64,000 nucleotides of DNA from Hyparrhenia diplandra (GCA_015847255.1 JADLZK010001302.1:62001-126000); one strand, 5' to 3'; positions 35,491 through 48,752 are shown, numbered from the stretch's first letter. Program-made: numbers and translations. Notes: generated by a model from the sequence alone, not told the origin.

Positions 35491-37026
35491 GAGGAATTGG
35501 GTAGGAAGTAGGCTTCAATGGGTTTTTCTTGATCCTACTAGCAAGAAATGGATGTGTTGGCTTCAAACTTCGAGGTGATACAAATAACCAGCCAGCTTTG
35601 CTTTTTATGAAGGCATGGACGAGAGAGAAGGATGGGGGAGATATGTTGTTCTCCGGAAGACACTGTGAAGACTGATGCGGGTGATTTATAAGAGTCCTGG
35701 CTCTTTTCAAGAGGTCGGTGCCTGGGCAATCTAGTGGGAATCTTGTTGTTTGATGAGTTAGAAGACAGTAGGGAAATACGAGAGAGGAGGAAGTTCTGAA
35801 GGTCAGTCTTGTAGAGTTCTATGCACAGCTTTGAATGCATGGCCTAGCTAAGCTATGTAAGAGTCGATCAAGTACGCCCATCCCAGAAATAATATAAGAA
35901 AGGTGAGTCATGGAGGATCACTTAGTGACAGGCAGACGTGTGGCAAAGCCACACAAAAGGAACATGCATAGGATATCAGACTCTAGTGATATGTTTAATC
36001 ACAGAACTGTACATGAGGTGTAATAGGTCCTCAACAAGCATGAGAATATAGAGTACATTTTTTTCATGGCATGATTTAACTAATGCTTAAACTGAAGAGC
36101 TAAGCCTGCTAAACCACAGATGCCTAAAAAGGATATCAGTTAATATATTAGCAAAAGCAACTGCAACCATTGTGTGCCATGATTTATCCTACCATACCTA
36201 ATGCCTCAGCAATGATCTCATGCAGTTAAATATAAATGATTCTCAGAGAGTGACCAAGTGTTCCCAACATACCTAATGACCCCCTACAAACCGAGTGACC
36301 AAGTGCTATACCTAATCTCATTTTTGCATTCAGAAGATCCCTACAAAATAGTGGTGTTCCCAACATCTCTCCTTGGTAGGGCCTAACAATTCAAAATGTC
36401 AACTCCAAACAAACAAGATTGACCAGAATTGCTGTTCCACTCGGCCAAAATCCCATGTTCTACTCGAACGAACCAAAATTTGCCCATAACTGAAAGAATC
36501 TAATGCAATGATGGATGGTTTGAATATTTCAATAAAGTTTCAAATTCAAGAGAGCTGTCCTCACTATCTTACTGCCTTAACCTACTGCTAATTTGCTTTC
36601 CACCTCACCTACTCCTACTTTAATGCAGCACAGCCAGCTATCTAGTCTCTACTCTGAAGATGTAAAGAACATGAAAACATAGGAGGAATATTAGTGAGGG
36701 TAGTAAGCAGAAGCAAAGTTTTCTCATGGGTGAACTATAAACGAGTGGTAATCGACAAGAAAAGCATTCTTTTAGCTGACCATATAGGTTGATCACAGCT
36801 AAAAAGTCAAGCAAAACAGGGCCAGGTGTGAAGCAGGACTGAAACTAATGATGCAACTCTAGTGTGTTGTGCTCTGTTGAGCAACATAGCAATATATATA
36901 CAATGGGTTCACCATTCACCAACTTCTTGTATTCTCCACTGACTGATAAACAGACACCATTTTCTTTCTTGCTATAGCATTAAGAAGGTATACATACATT
37001 ATGCACATAAGCAACTCACACACACC
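35491..37026. other. upstream region of the YUCCA gene
   Basis: Presumed promoter and 5' leader of the minus-strand YUCCA gene. I see no other gene. A possible minus-strand TATA-like string (ttatattatt) lies near 35890, but I have no independent support for it. Confidence 0.35.
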
Positions 37027-37807
37027 CAGTTTCCTCCCCAGGAAACCAATGCCCACCTGCTGTAGGGCACAAAACAAATGTGGAACCTAACAAGCTTCCT
37101 CAGTGGATGCAAGCAAATGGCCTTTTTGCCCTACACGAGAGCAGTACCCTGCTTGGCACCAATCAGACCCAAATCACTCCTGCACACTCAGCACATGCTA
37201 CAGGATCCATCTTCCAATGATGGAGGATCCACTGATACAAAGCTCATGCCTGCCATTCTCCCAGTATACTTGCTCCAGGATTCCCACTAGATTCCTCTGT
37301 ACCCAGCCCACTACCGTACAATGCGATCTCTTGAGCCATCACTTTTGGGGATTCTTGCAGTAAGAGCACTCTCGGAATGTTGTTTCCTTTATTTTCGTGA
37401 GTGAACAGCTCCAACTACCCTTTCGGTAAGAGTGAATGCTGTTCCACATGCCATGAATCATCTCAGATCCAGCATTGTTGCAGGTAGAACACTACAGGAT
37501 GGCATGTAGAAGGTTGAAACAACAGAAGACTCGGTGCAAGTATCAGTACGGGATACCCTCAGCTTATTCTCAAGTCTGGATGGGGGTATACTGGGATATC
37601 TTGAGATACATTAGTTTTCAATTTGTATAAATCTTGAGACAACTGCCATATCTATAGGAAATTCTTTTTGCTCTCCGAGATTTGTTGTACTCTATATAAA
37701 GCATCAATGAGGCTCAACAATATCAAATATGATGCATGATGTCAATCCCTCTAATTTATAACCTTGATTAATCAATAATATGCCGTATCATGAAAAAAAA
37801 AAAAAAA
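37027..37807 (+). other. transcript-like stretch ending in an A15 run
   Basis: A 59-codon open run at about 37042-37220 follows an acceptor-like tttcctccccag and includes PNKLPQWMQANGLFALHES. It ends in stops with other open pieces after it. Downstream, ctctatataaagcatcaatg, aatcaataat and then a run of about 15 A (near 37793-37807) look like the end of a transcript or a copia-type LTR. It could be an old retroposed copy or LTR remnant. I do not recognise a family, and no target duplication was found. Confidence 0.3.
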
Positions 37808-38827
37808 TATTGATCTGAGGGTAAGTATTTGTATAGGCATGAGTTGCTAACATCAGTGCATCACTTTAGCTTTGTGATAAGTTAAATTTCTCTAAGCTTG
37901 ACCAAGATTTACAAAAATATATTAACATCTAAAATACCAAATAAATGCAATATTAGGATATCTTTCTTTCATGGTAGATTTAATGAAGCTATTTAATGTT
38001 TGTACATGTTGGTGCATGTTTCTATAAAAACTGGTCAAAGTTTCACTTAGGACAAACTAAAGTGGGCTATAATATGGAAAGGAGAGACTAGGACTTAATT
38101 GTATCCAGTACAATGGTACATGATATGAAATAAAATATTATGTATAAAGGTAACATAATAGCATAGTGTCACCTCCATTTACAAATAGTTGTCTTCTTCG
38201 GACCCTGAATGATTTGAACATGTAATGGGCAGTAACAATTCCTCCCACTCAATACAAAGTTTCAAGCAGTATCCGAGAAAGGCATTTACTTGGCTGTAGG
38301 CTGAAAATTGTTACATCATCAAAAAAGGGGCAGTCTGTGCATAATTATAAAGGAATGATTCAATTGATAGCCGGTGTCTGGGACTGAAAAAAAGGAAAGT
38401 TGTACACACCTCAATAGAAGTGGATTCCTTGGACTTCAGTGGAAGAGAAAGGAACAGAAATCAACCAATGACCAAGGAGTATACCCATATAAGGTTTACA
38501 AGCAAAATGACAGATGAAAAGTTTTATAGAATGACAAATTGCAGCAGGCACAAAGAATTTGTTTCGTAGATTGTCGAATTTCAGGTGTGTACTATACATA
38601 GGTTCTTTGCAGAAAAGGCAGGTTACACTGAAAAGGATAATATAACATTATAGGTTGATGTCACTTTGTCCTTTTCAAATGTGCAGAGTAGAACATTGTA
38701 CTCCATTTGCACTAAGTACATATTTAAAAAATTGAAGTTCATTCAGTATAGACACCTTCCATACAAAATGCAGGGCTACTAAAGCATAATGATCACTCAT
38801 GAGAAAGTCAGAGGTCAGAACAGTAAA
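37808..38827. other. intergenic, nothing recognised
   Basis: AT-rich unique-looking sequence without coding signal. A stretch near 37870-38050 (caagatttacaaaaatatatt, then aaatgcaatatt and atttaatgaagctatttaatg) resembles old Stowaway interior. Confidence 0.35.
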
Positions 38828-38839
38828 GTTCAGTACATG

Positions 38840-38860
38840 GGTTCCAAAAAAAAAAAAAAA
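38840..38860 (+). mobile_element. ultra-short retroposition scar (A15 tail)
   Basis: The insert is ggttcc followed by 15 A, bounded by exact copies of gttcagtacatg (38828-38839 and 38861-38872). Same architecture as the scar at 32345-32381 but on the plus strand. Confidence 0.7.
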
Positions 38861-38949
38861 GTTCAGTACATGCCTACAATTTTCTTCAAGAAAATAGACA
38901 GATGAAGCATAACAACAACAGCAGCAGCAGATGAAGCAGACTACTTGTG

Positions 38950-39072
38950 GTAATTTGTGTTTATCAAACAAGGAGTACACAACCATATTTTGTGATCCAT
39001 CATAATGGTTTGTAATTTGTGTTTATCAAGCATGAAGTACACAACCATATTTTGTGATCCATCATAATGGTG
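38950..39072. repeat. 62-bp tandem duplication
   Basis: gtaatttgtgtttatcaa starts at 38950 and at 39012. The two units differ at only a few positions (aacaaggagt against gcatgaagt). Confidence 0.8.
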
Positions 39073-39900
39073 TGAAAATAAACTACTAGAAAGGGTGTCA
39101 GTTTTGGGTATCTCGACTGTAAACAAAGTAAAAGGGACCAGAGCCACTAACAACGCAGAACAAATTTCCTGTTCAGTGCTTTTGCCTGTTGTGTTTTGAT
39201 AACTGATTATAGCAATGGCAAAGGTGCATGCTCATGTAGCTTGAAATATACAACTACACCTTTTAAGCTTGAGAATCTATTCTATGAATTAGTCTATTTA
39301 TATTAAATAACTACAGGCATTTTCCAGCCTCTTTTGATGCTGATGACTTTTTCGGCCAAAAAGCGAATTTCATATTGTAGAATGTTACATAAAGAACAGG
39401 TAAACTCTATCAGAAACTAGCCTAGAACTTGACTGAAAATATATAGAAATAGCTATAGGGTAGAATAGGGGTTATTAAGCAAAAGAGTTTAGATCCCATA
39501 ACAAGTCCATCTAATGCACTGGACTTTGTGCTTCCACATAGTAAAACTGTTTACTTGAGCAGAACTCCCTACATACAGGATAATAAAGCCATAACTTGCA
39601 AGAAATGATAAAAATAGTTTACAGTAATACTAGCAATCATGTTAGCCATGACACATATACACTGAGGTAACACCAGATTCAAGAAACGTAAGTCCTGAAT
39701 ACTATGGCACCTAAAGCATTAAGTCATTTATCATGAGTAGTTTATGTCATGCTAAGGAGACAGTGCAAACTAACTAGATATGAAAAAATATTATAAAAAA
39801 TGAAATGCAAAGGGATAGATAAAGCAGGAAAAGGTGATGAAGTCTGCCTCTCTTGAATAATAAATACATTAGCACTAGGGTATAGATAGAAGCTACAAAA
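39073..39900. other. intergenic, nothing recognised
   Basis: AT-rich, no coding signal seen. Confidence 0.35.
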
Positions 39901-40190
39901 GTCCTGTTTGAATACATTAGCACTAAAAATTAGCAGCGAAAATTAGTACTAGTGAATCCAGATTCCAAACAGACCTGCTAATTATTAGCTAGGGGGCTGC
40001 TAACTATTAGTTCCATTAGCTGGTTTGGAGTTGCTAATAGGTGCTAATAGTTCATATGCACCTTCAACTCACTATCCATCCACCTATTAGCAGGTGGATC
40101 CAAACGGCCTCCTACTAAAAATTCGCTAGCAAAAAAATAGCAGCCATTAGCTATTAGCTAGCTAATGTGCTAATGGATACAAACAGGCCT
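39901..40190. repeat. MITE, about 290 bp
   Basis: Left end tcctgtttgaatacattagc and right end gctaatggatacaaacagg are inverted copies. The interior is rich in inverted copies of gctaat/attagc. The exact target duplication is unclear, so the superfamily is left open. Confidence 0.6.
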
Positions 40191-41216
40191 CAAATTTTAC
40201 TTGTAAGGGAAAGATTATTGCACATGTGTAAGTTAATGCACAAATATAATAATAATGGAATCTTTGCTTATGGGTGTCATTAACACAACTTAGTAACAAA
40301 GTTAAAGAATCATATTCCACATTGCATAGACGTTTTTTTTTCTTTGTGGAAAAGGCGAATACGACAAATAGTATGCATTTCAGATTTAACAAAGTGATAT
40401 GATTAGCTCGATTCAATGTCCTTGCATCTATCATATGAATAAAAAATTGCTTGAAAGCAATTCTATTGTTTCAAGTTACAAATTTGAAGACTCTAGAATG
40501 TTCCGTCAGTTTAGCATAGCAACTGCTATTTGAAAATGGGAAGTACCTTCACTTTCAGAAAGGCCTAAGAAGAATATTTCTACTTGAGTGGCAAAGTGAC
40601 AATAGTCAGCTTACAAGGGTAAGCAATGCTACGTAAGGAGTTCAAGAATTGCTGGAGATAACAATAGGTGGGCATTGTATTCCTTAAGAGGATGATGCGA
40701 TGAAATGATTGTTCAGAGTGTGTGCAGGCATGGCATATTTCTAGATTTAAACAAGTAACAGGTTCACTTTGCGGAATGAAAAAAATAGAGTTTGACTAGT
40801 ATTGTATTGTCTGTGTGCCTTGTAATACAATTCCACTATGCAGTTATATAAAGAGCATAAAGACTAAAGACAAAATGGACCACATTTGGAGGGCAGTGTC
40901 AAACCATAAAGCATGAAGTCATGTATCAGAAACGTAGAAATTTCAAGAACTTGAAAAGCACACTTGTCAAGTTAAAGATGCAAACATTACTTTAGTCCAT
41001 CTGTCAGCATAGCAATCTCACTTGCTAGAGTAATTTCAACATAAAAGGTTCATTTAAGTCCTCAACGCGGTAAGTTTAAAAATTGGCAAAAATATCACTA
41101 GAAAAAATTGGTGTGTGCCTTGTGCGCCCTACCAGAGAAACTATGGCAGCTGCAGAAAACTCTTCAGTTTGGATGAGAAAAAAGCAAAGATTGCAGAAAA
41201 TTATAACTGTAAATAT
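40191..41216. other. intergenic, nothing recognised
   Basis: AT-rich, no coding signal seen. Confidence 0.35.
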
Positions 41217-41230
41217 AGAAAGAAGATGTT

Positions 41231-41970
41231 GGACATAACAATAGTCAGGCTTGCGTATAAGTGTATAACAATAGTCAGGCTTGCGTATAACTATTGTCAC
41301 TTTGCAGAAAATTTTAGACCTTGGAAGCGTATTTGGAAATCTTGGGCCCTGGGAAAATGCCACTTCTTTATGTGGTTAGTAGCACATAACAAATGTTGGA
41401 CAACAGACAGCACGCCGAGGACTCCCACATCCTGCTCACTGTCCGCACTGTGATCAAGAAGAAGAAACTATCAATCATCTATTAGTATCTTGTGTGTTGC
41501 ACGAGAATTTTGGTTTGCCTTGCTACGGAGAGTGGGTCTACAGGCCCTTTCGCCACAACAAGACGAACCATCTTTTGATGAATGGTGGGCCAGAGCAGAG
41601 GCTAGAATGGAGGGTTCACACAAAAAACGACTCAACTCACTTATCATCCTTGGGGCATGGACAATATGGTGGCATCGCAACAGGTGTGTTTTTATGGTGC
41701 CTCTCCTAACTTGGCTGAATTGCTCACAAGTGAGGAACAACGCTACTCGAATCTTGCAAAGGCTCAGCGAAGTTCGCTTCCTTCGCTTGAGCCTAGAGAT
41801 AGACAGTAGGATACTATTGTGGAGGCGAAGTCGTTGTTATAATTTTGTAAAAGGTGCTAAGAGCTTAGAACTGTGGCTGTGTTTTGGGTGTGTGTTGTAA
41901 GGGCTTTTGCCCCTTTCTTCTTCTTAATATAAAGATACGAAGCTCTCTGCGTGTTCAAGAAAAAAAAGAA
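41231..41970 (+). mobile_element. 5'-truncated LINE with RT zinc-binding (zf-RVT) remnant
   Basis: Bounded by exact 14-bp copies of agaaagaagatgtt (41217-41230 and 41971-41984), with a short A-rich tail. Coding remnants: WALGKCHFFMWLVAHNKCWT (about 41343-41402), the Cys/His region QEEETINHLLVSCV (about 41455-41495), then FWFALLRRVGLQALSP, FDEWWARAEARMEG and LIILGAWTIWWHRNRCVF in shifted frames. This is the zf-RVT domain found at the C-terminus of plant LINE reverse transcriptases. The RT core and the upstream ORF are missing. The 3' end carries cttcttcttaatataaag, shared with the tail at 23123-23413. A 30-bp tandem duplication lies at its 5' end (units from 41235 and 41265). Confidence 0.85.
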
Positions 41971-41984
41971 AGAAAGAAGATGTT

Positions 41985-44900
41985 TCTCTTGGTTCAGTAC
42001 ATATATCACCTGAAATTGTTGTTAACCGGATCTGATAGATTACAACTAAGCAATGTAAAGTTATATATGTAGAGTTATTTAGACAGGTAGGCTACATAAG
42101 GGAAGGAACAGCAGGCCATATTGCACATGTACACAAAAATTTAGACAGGAACTGCCTCCAACCCCCACCCCACCCCACCCCCAAAAAAAAGTAATTCTCA
42201 CTTTTCAATGATTCAAACGATTTGAAGTTCGATCAAATGTACACAAAAATGTATTAACATTTATGATACTGAATAAGTACCAGGGCGGCAAAACTCCTAT
42301 GGAACCATTCAAAATTCATAGCCTCTCATAATCCTATTCAGATCTTGCAAGACAGGAATAGGAAGCGAAAGTCATCCTGAAAGATGCTAGGAGATTCTCC
42401 CACATATATCCATCTTAAGATGGAACTGGCTACCCAACTGGCCGGATTCCAAATTCTTGTTTGGCTTTGATGATGATCGGGACATCAAGGACGGCCACAT
42501 GAGAGAGAGATTTCAAATTTGATTAATTATAGAATACACTTCATAGTATTGGAACGTAGGGTTACAAAAGCATAGGAATAAGAAAAACATAGGAATTTTG
42601 CAGGAATACAATTGCAAAACAGAGGATAGAAAATACAGAAAATATTCAAGGTAGGTGCTGGATGGGTATAGGAAATCCATAGTAATAGGAATTGTATAAC
42701 CTCCCATGGTGTGATGTGATGCTTGTCCTCTAGCTCTTATTTCTGAATGTACGAAATGTTTTTATTCAGTATTTTGTAACACTGATCTAAACTTACATTC
42801 ATGGTACTAAAACAGATCCATGATTATAAATATGAAGAGAAATCATGCATAATGAGCAGACATGTCACAAAGAAAGTGTCTAGTCAAATAAAAGTCTAAA
42901 ACAACAGCTTTCTTGAATGCCAAATGTCAAATGAACATGTGAAAGGGTGGCCTCGGCTGTTTCTACCTGCTCACAAAGTTTGTGGTCCTCTGCCACTAAA
43001 AGGTAATCAGTGAAAGCTGAAGGACTGGTGGATGGAGCACTGTGTTCTGCGTTGGTGATCAGCAACAATGTCAATGCCTAATTAATTGATTTACAGTTCG
43101 GCTAGATAAAAATGAAATTACTACATTTTTAGAATTTGCTCCAATACACAACTGTCATGCTTTTGTTGCTAGGAGACATATCATAGATTCAGAAGTATGT
43201 GCATTGCAGGTCCCTCTCCATACCAAAATATGTAGTTGACTAAAACAGTTGCAGCCTCTTCTAAAGAAAACACCAAATACTGACTAACGGGCAATCATAC
43301 ACAAAAGGATTTCCCCAATAGCTAGGTGGAGACAAAAGGTGGGTTCTTGTGGTTAACCATTTTTGCTTTCTCTGTGCAAGAGAAAAATATTAGAGATGCA
43401 TGACAAAGTATGCGTAACCAACTAAGAAATGTTACCAAGTCACAGCAATTTTCAGAGCCTAAATGGAACAGCTTAGTGGCTACAAATGCACTACATGGTA
43501 GTAAGTTAATTTCTACTCGGCATGATGTGTATAGCTAGTTTTATTTGGTTAGGTGGATGGTTATTTGAGTACTAAAAGATTTGGAGCCTACTTGTCCCAT
43601 GGCATTATCCAGTATTTCTCTGACAAAATGAACAAACAAACTAATTGAATCAGCATATTTTTTTCCAGAGCTAAACACAACTTGTCACTTGGCAGAGCAA
43701 AATACATGAAACTCATCCTTGGATGTAGTAAGGCAAGTCTGAAATAAAGATCATTTGTATTTTGCTTTGCCAAGTGGTGTAGACAATCTACTTGTTACCT
43801 CACATGCAGATCCGTTCTAGTGGAAGAAAGAAGCAACTCATGGGTTTCTGATTAAGTTGCATTTCTGTAAGTACCAAAAATGGTGAAGACATTATGGGCG
43901 GCACATCTAAAAGGCAAATCAACAACTATATAATATTTTGGTGGGGCAACTGGGATCTAAAAAGCATTAGAAGGAGCTTGCATCAAATATAAGGGCACCA
44001 TTGGCAGATCAATGCATGAAAGAAAATAGCTGAAAGGGCAAAAAACTGCACAGCATGATGGAGTATAATCCTATGAACCATGTTTGTTCTGCAACATGTT
44101 GAAATGTTATGCAAGCAGGGAGGTAGAGCTGATCACCGGTATACTTAAGTCTTATGTATGCATATATCAGTTTTACATTTTCATAACTCTCAAGATCTAT
44201 TAAAACAAATATAGACTGGGGAAAAATATAGAAAATGGTAAAAAGAAGAGACCTTGTCGCCATGTGATAAAGCTTGTAGAAGCCGTGATATCTGGTTGTG
44301 GCTTCCTCAATATTGATTATGACCATCTAGAAGCTTTCTACAGCTGCTCTTTCCGTCATCAAACTCCCCAGATAAGTGGAACCTAAATAAACAAAAACTC
44401 TTGACCAGACAACTGAATCTGAGTTATGCAAATGTCAAATAAATATTGTAAAACATGTTAAACTTGGACCACAATATAGAACAATATAAAGCCACTATAC
44501 TACACGAGTGGAAACTGACAGTTTCTCCAGACGAAATTGCTCTCCAGTTCAGTATAGCAGAATTGCTGCACCACATGACTCTATGCTGTTTTGCCATGCT
44601 TTTCCTTTTGAAAAGATGTTTTGTAATTAATCTTCCAGGCTCCTGCTTATTCCAAAATATGCTACACTTCACTTGAAGTTGAAATAGATCATTCTCAGCT
44701 CACCAACTAAATCAACAGTATGGCAAAACTCAATAAATGACGTGTCTAAATTTGTGCAGATAAGAAAAGGTTTCCTTTGGAGAACTTGGGAAACAGGTAA
44801 ATCTACAAGTTATGTAAAATTCCTATATATGTTTCTACATCAATGCACAGCAATGTTTGTTTATCTCAAAATCTGCATAGACCCTAGCACATTCCTTATT

Positions 44901-45881
44901 ATTTGTAGAGCACAACAAGCTAGAGTTTGCAACTTTGCGCACCTATGGCCAGCTAATCCTCCATGTCTTACTCTGCGGTGGAGGGCCGAGGTCGAGGCAG
45001 GATCACACGAGGTCGGCGTCGAGTCGAGGTGGTGCAGACCTCGAGGCAGAAGGGCGGCTTAGAGCCGAAGTCAGCGAACCGAGGCATGCCACCACGCCGA
45101 CAGGCGACAGCTGAGAGTGCCCGAGTGGGAGAGGGCCGCCAGGATCCGATTCGCACCTGGACAGGAAGGAGGTCACCGGTCGCCGTTCAGGGAGACCCTC
45201 TACCCCATGCGCTACTCGCCGGCGCCGGCACTGGCGCGCCGCTGAAACATCGCCTCTGTCTCCTCGATTTTTTTTTTTTAACAAAAGCCTCCTTGTAGTT
45301 CATTTTTATTATTTTTTTTAGGCTCGGTAGCGCTGACGCCTAACGGCATGCGAGCGACGACGTGGGTGTGGCAGTTACGATCAAGAACAGCCGATTAGAG
45401 GCGCCGAATAGTCAGCCCTCAAACGTAAATCTTGGCCAAATAGGGCTGGTTTAAATTTGGCACTCCTCTTCAGAATTGAATGATACCGAGAGAGAATACC
45501 CCTCAATCCCCTCCAATCCCCAATGAAATGGAATGATTTAAAGGGGAAAAATGATGGACTCCCGCAAGCGGCACCATGCATGATGTAGTTGCGTGATGCG
45601 TGAGAGTGAAGGAAGGAGAACCACGCCGAAGATCCAAGTGTCAATAGATTTATTGGACAGTCGTACGGTCTCGCATGTTGAGTCCCGTAACCTTTTTTTT
45701 CTAATTAAAAGTGTTACATTGATGCGGCCTAGCAACGTAAATGGATGCCTGAAATTAGTTTTTTGGGCCATCCACTTTTAAAATTATGAACCAACAGTCT
45801 CTAAATACACGGGACTGAGCGACTTTACTCATTCTATCATACTTAGCCTTTTATACCACAAGATAAGCAATACCGTATTGG
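41985..45881. other. intergenic, one GC-rich island
   Basis: About 42270-42710 contains scattered aggaat/attcc motifs typical of a decayed MITE. A GC-rich island at about 44950-45290 has open frames on both strands (for example MSYSAVEGRGRGRITRGRRR on plus), but no known domain. It may be a gene fragment or transposon remnant. Nothing else recognised. Confidence 0.35.
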
Positions 45882-45889
45882 GATACTAT

Positions 45890-46328
45890 CAGCCCCGGCC
45901 CTGGGGGGGTGCCAGCGGTGCGGCCGAACAGGGCCCTTCAGACCAGGGGGCCCAGCTCCAAACGTATATACGGAGTAGTATATATAGGATTAGGAGTAGT
46001 AAACAGCCCAACTGCAAAGAAGCAAGCACAAGCAGGCCAATAGGCCATCGTACGTGCCCTTACGTGCAGTTCTGTGGCGTCCATAATCTTTATTCTTGAT
46101 TAATTTAGGTTTGAGAATATTTAGGAACCCTATATGATACAGCGTTCTGTTACATTTAGTATGTCATAATTTTATTTACAATTACTTACTACTTTCATAA
46201 ACTTACAGTGAACTCATATTGCCCAAAAAGCATGTATCTTGATGTATAACATGTTTTATGAATTTATATTAAAGGGCCCATCGCTTGTAGCTTCGCTCCA
46301 GGTCCATAATTTGACAGGGCCGGGCCTG
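45890..46328. mobile_element. non-autonomous hAT element, 439 bp
   Basis: Ends are cagccccggccctg and cagggccgggcctg (inverted, one mismatch), flanked by exact 8-bp copies of gatactat (45882-45889 and 46329-46336). An 8-bp duplication with CAG-type termini is the hAT signature. No transposase remains inside. Confidence 0.85.
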
Positions 46329-46336
46329 GATACTAT

Positions 46337-48515
46337 CAAAATCTCATACACAAGTCTAAGTATGCAAGTCAATCAACCAAAGCAACTAGAGCCACAATTA
46401 AGCACAAAAGCTCCTACTCGTACTAGTGATCAAAGTAAACAACTAGCAAGTGATATACAAGAGCGAGTGCAAATCAATGGGAGACAACGGTTACGGTGAT
46501 TTTTCTCCCGAGGTTCGGTGGCCAACAGCCTTTCCCTCCGGATGGGATGGTAGACAAATCGTTTAGGACGGTTTCCAAAACACAATTTGACCTCTTATTA
46601 TTATAAAATTATTTATGAAGATGTGATATATGTATACTTTTATCAAAGTATTTTTAAGACAAATCTACTCATATAGTTTTTACATTTACAAACTCAACAA
46701 TTTAAAAGTTATTGATGATTTATATTTCCGATGTTTGGCCCAAACTCATTCAAAACGACTTCTAATACCATTTCGAAGGGAGTACTCTCCGCCAAGGCGA
46801 GTTCAAAGCTTGTCGCTCTTCTAGCTAGTTCCAAGTCCACAACATAGGTAGTGCTGGCGCCTGGGTGTGGGGTGAAGCATGCACAGCTCGCGTAATGGTG
46901 CCACGAACTTAGTTGGCTTGCACGGCGCGTCGCGCTTTTGTAGGGACAGGAGCACGTCATGATCGGCGGGCCCTCGCTGTCACGACATGGCTGGGGCATA
47001 GGCCGAGCTCGTGGGCTTGCGCGACATGGCACGAAGGGCTCATTGGGCCGTGCCTTCAATAGGCCCAGTCCATGTTTGAGTCATGTTACCCATTTGCCTA
47101 TCTATAACCCAATGTATTCAGACAAATGATAGATGCAGAAAGTGACATAGTGATTTTAGCCCTAATGGCTTCGTAAATAGTTGAAAACTCTCAATGAAAT
47201 ATGCGCGATCTAAGTGTGTTCATGGAAAAAAATCGGTTAAAAATGGATGCATGTGATTGTTTAGATCTTGGGCTATCACGAGGGGGTAGAAGAATCACAA
47301 TTTTGGTTTTAAAATTTCGGTCCATTCAAATCTGAGACTATTGGAAATGTTAGTTCATGGATCATACGAAAATGCATCAAAAAGTCGGGGCGTTTCACTC
47401 TTCTCAGTATCCATAGAGGCGTACGAAAATGCGTCGTGTTTTCCTCTCGCGGTCTTGCCGGGTACGTGGAGGCGTGTGGAGCCGTAGAGGCGAGGAGGCC
47501 CCGGCCGCGCCACGCATCCGATCATGTTCGTGTGTTGGGGAACGAGCTTCGTGCCCGGCTTCCTTTCGTCCACGATCGAGCAGATCGAGGGGGAAATTTC
47601 GCCCGGGGCCGCCGCCGCCATGACAGCTCTGCACCCGTGCTCGATCGACGATCCCGGTCGCCCCGCTGCGGGGAGGAATCTTTGCTGGGGACGGGCCTTC
47701 ATGTTGGCGCTTGCTGAAACATGCATCCGCACGTACGCGAGTTCCGAGGCCATATTTTTGTGCTCTACGGCGAGGTCTAAAAGTTGTTTAGTTGTTGCCA
47801 CCGCTGTAGACGCGTGCCACTACTATAATCCCGGCCAATTAGACGGGCTAAGTGAAGCATGCAGCGGTTTCAGACTGTCGATGCCTCGATGTTTCTTGTT
47901 TTTTCTATACTATAGCTCAGTGTGTATGCTATCACATGCATCCACTGCTCAGATAGTCAGATTGCAGTAGACTTATGCTCATGGATTCTTGCCTACAGCA
48001 CGTCCCTTTGCTATCGCGTGAAAGTGGTACACGGATGAGGGAGTAGGGTTCCTATTCGCGAATCTGTGAAGCAGGCCGCATCATGTCTCAACCTGTAGGG
48101 TGTGCCGGCCCTTATTGTCGTAGGATGGCCAATGGGCGATGGTATCATGATTACTGTACCATACCACGCCGGCCGCGGCGGTAGTAGCTAGCTTACTGTG
48201 CCCGACGACGTGCTACACCATGCAGGCGCCGCGACTTGTGTGTGCACCTTTCACCTTTGGATGCCCCTCACACACTCTCACGGTCGAAATTGAGCGTTGA
48301 CAGGACGTGACTACGCCGTCCGGATACCCGGAGCGCGGCCGAGGGCCAAAACATCCCGTCGACCGCCGATCGGCAAAAAGGGGCACGGGCCGGGGCCATC
48401 CGGCCATGCTTCGAAACGTCACTTCATGCCGTCCGTCCCGCCTTCTCCTGCCGCACACCAACAACAATGAAACAAGACGACAGAGATCGGACGCGGCACG
48501 TTGAGCCGATACGTA
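46337..48515. other. intergenic, transposon-like but unassigned
   Basis: About 46720-47080 is GC-rich with cgggccctcg/ggccca motifs. An open frame on the minus strand (47801-47355) has no recognisable domain, and an overlapping plus frame (47524-47970) is equally long, so neither is called. Confidence 0.35.
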
Positions 48516-48750
48516 CTCCCTCCGTCCTAAAAAATAAATGACGTTTTGGGTTTTGATTGTCACAAGTTTGATTTCGATTTGTAGATATACGTAGAAGATT
48601 TAAATCTCCAAATAAATTTGTTAAAAAACTAGATCAAAAGATCTTTCCAATGATACTAATTATGTAATATAAATATTAATTTATTTTAGTATATAATTGC
48701 CGGCATATGTTTTTAAGCGAAAACGTCGTTTATTCCGGGACGGAGGGAGT
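48516..48750. repeat. Stowaway MITE, complete, 235 bp
   Basis: Starts ctccctccgtcct and ends ggacggagggag, flanked by ta on each side (48514-48515, 48751-48752). The interior has caaataaatttgttaaaaaa and ctttccaatgatactaatta, shared with the copies at 19642 and 63705. Confidence 0.92.
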
Positions 48751-48752
48751 AC

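Noticed and set aside
45165..45245. Possible tRNA on the minus strand (gtagcgcatggggtagagggtc ... ggtgcgaatcggatcc)
   Set aside because: The T-loop lacks the ggttcgaatc pattern and the acceptor stem does not pair. No cloverleaf could be built.
47355..47970. Minus ORF 47801-47355 and plus ORF 47524-47970
   Set aside because: Both strands are open over the same GC-rich stretch and neither product resembles a known protein.
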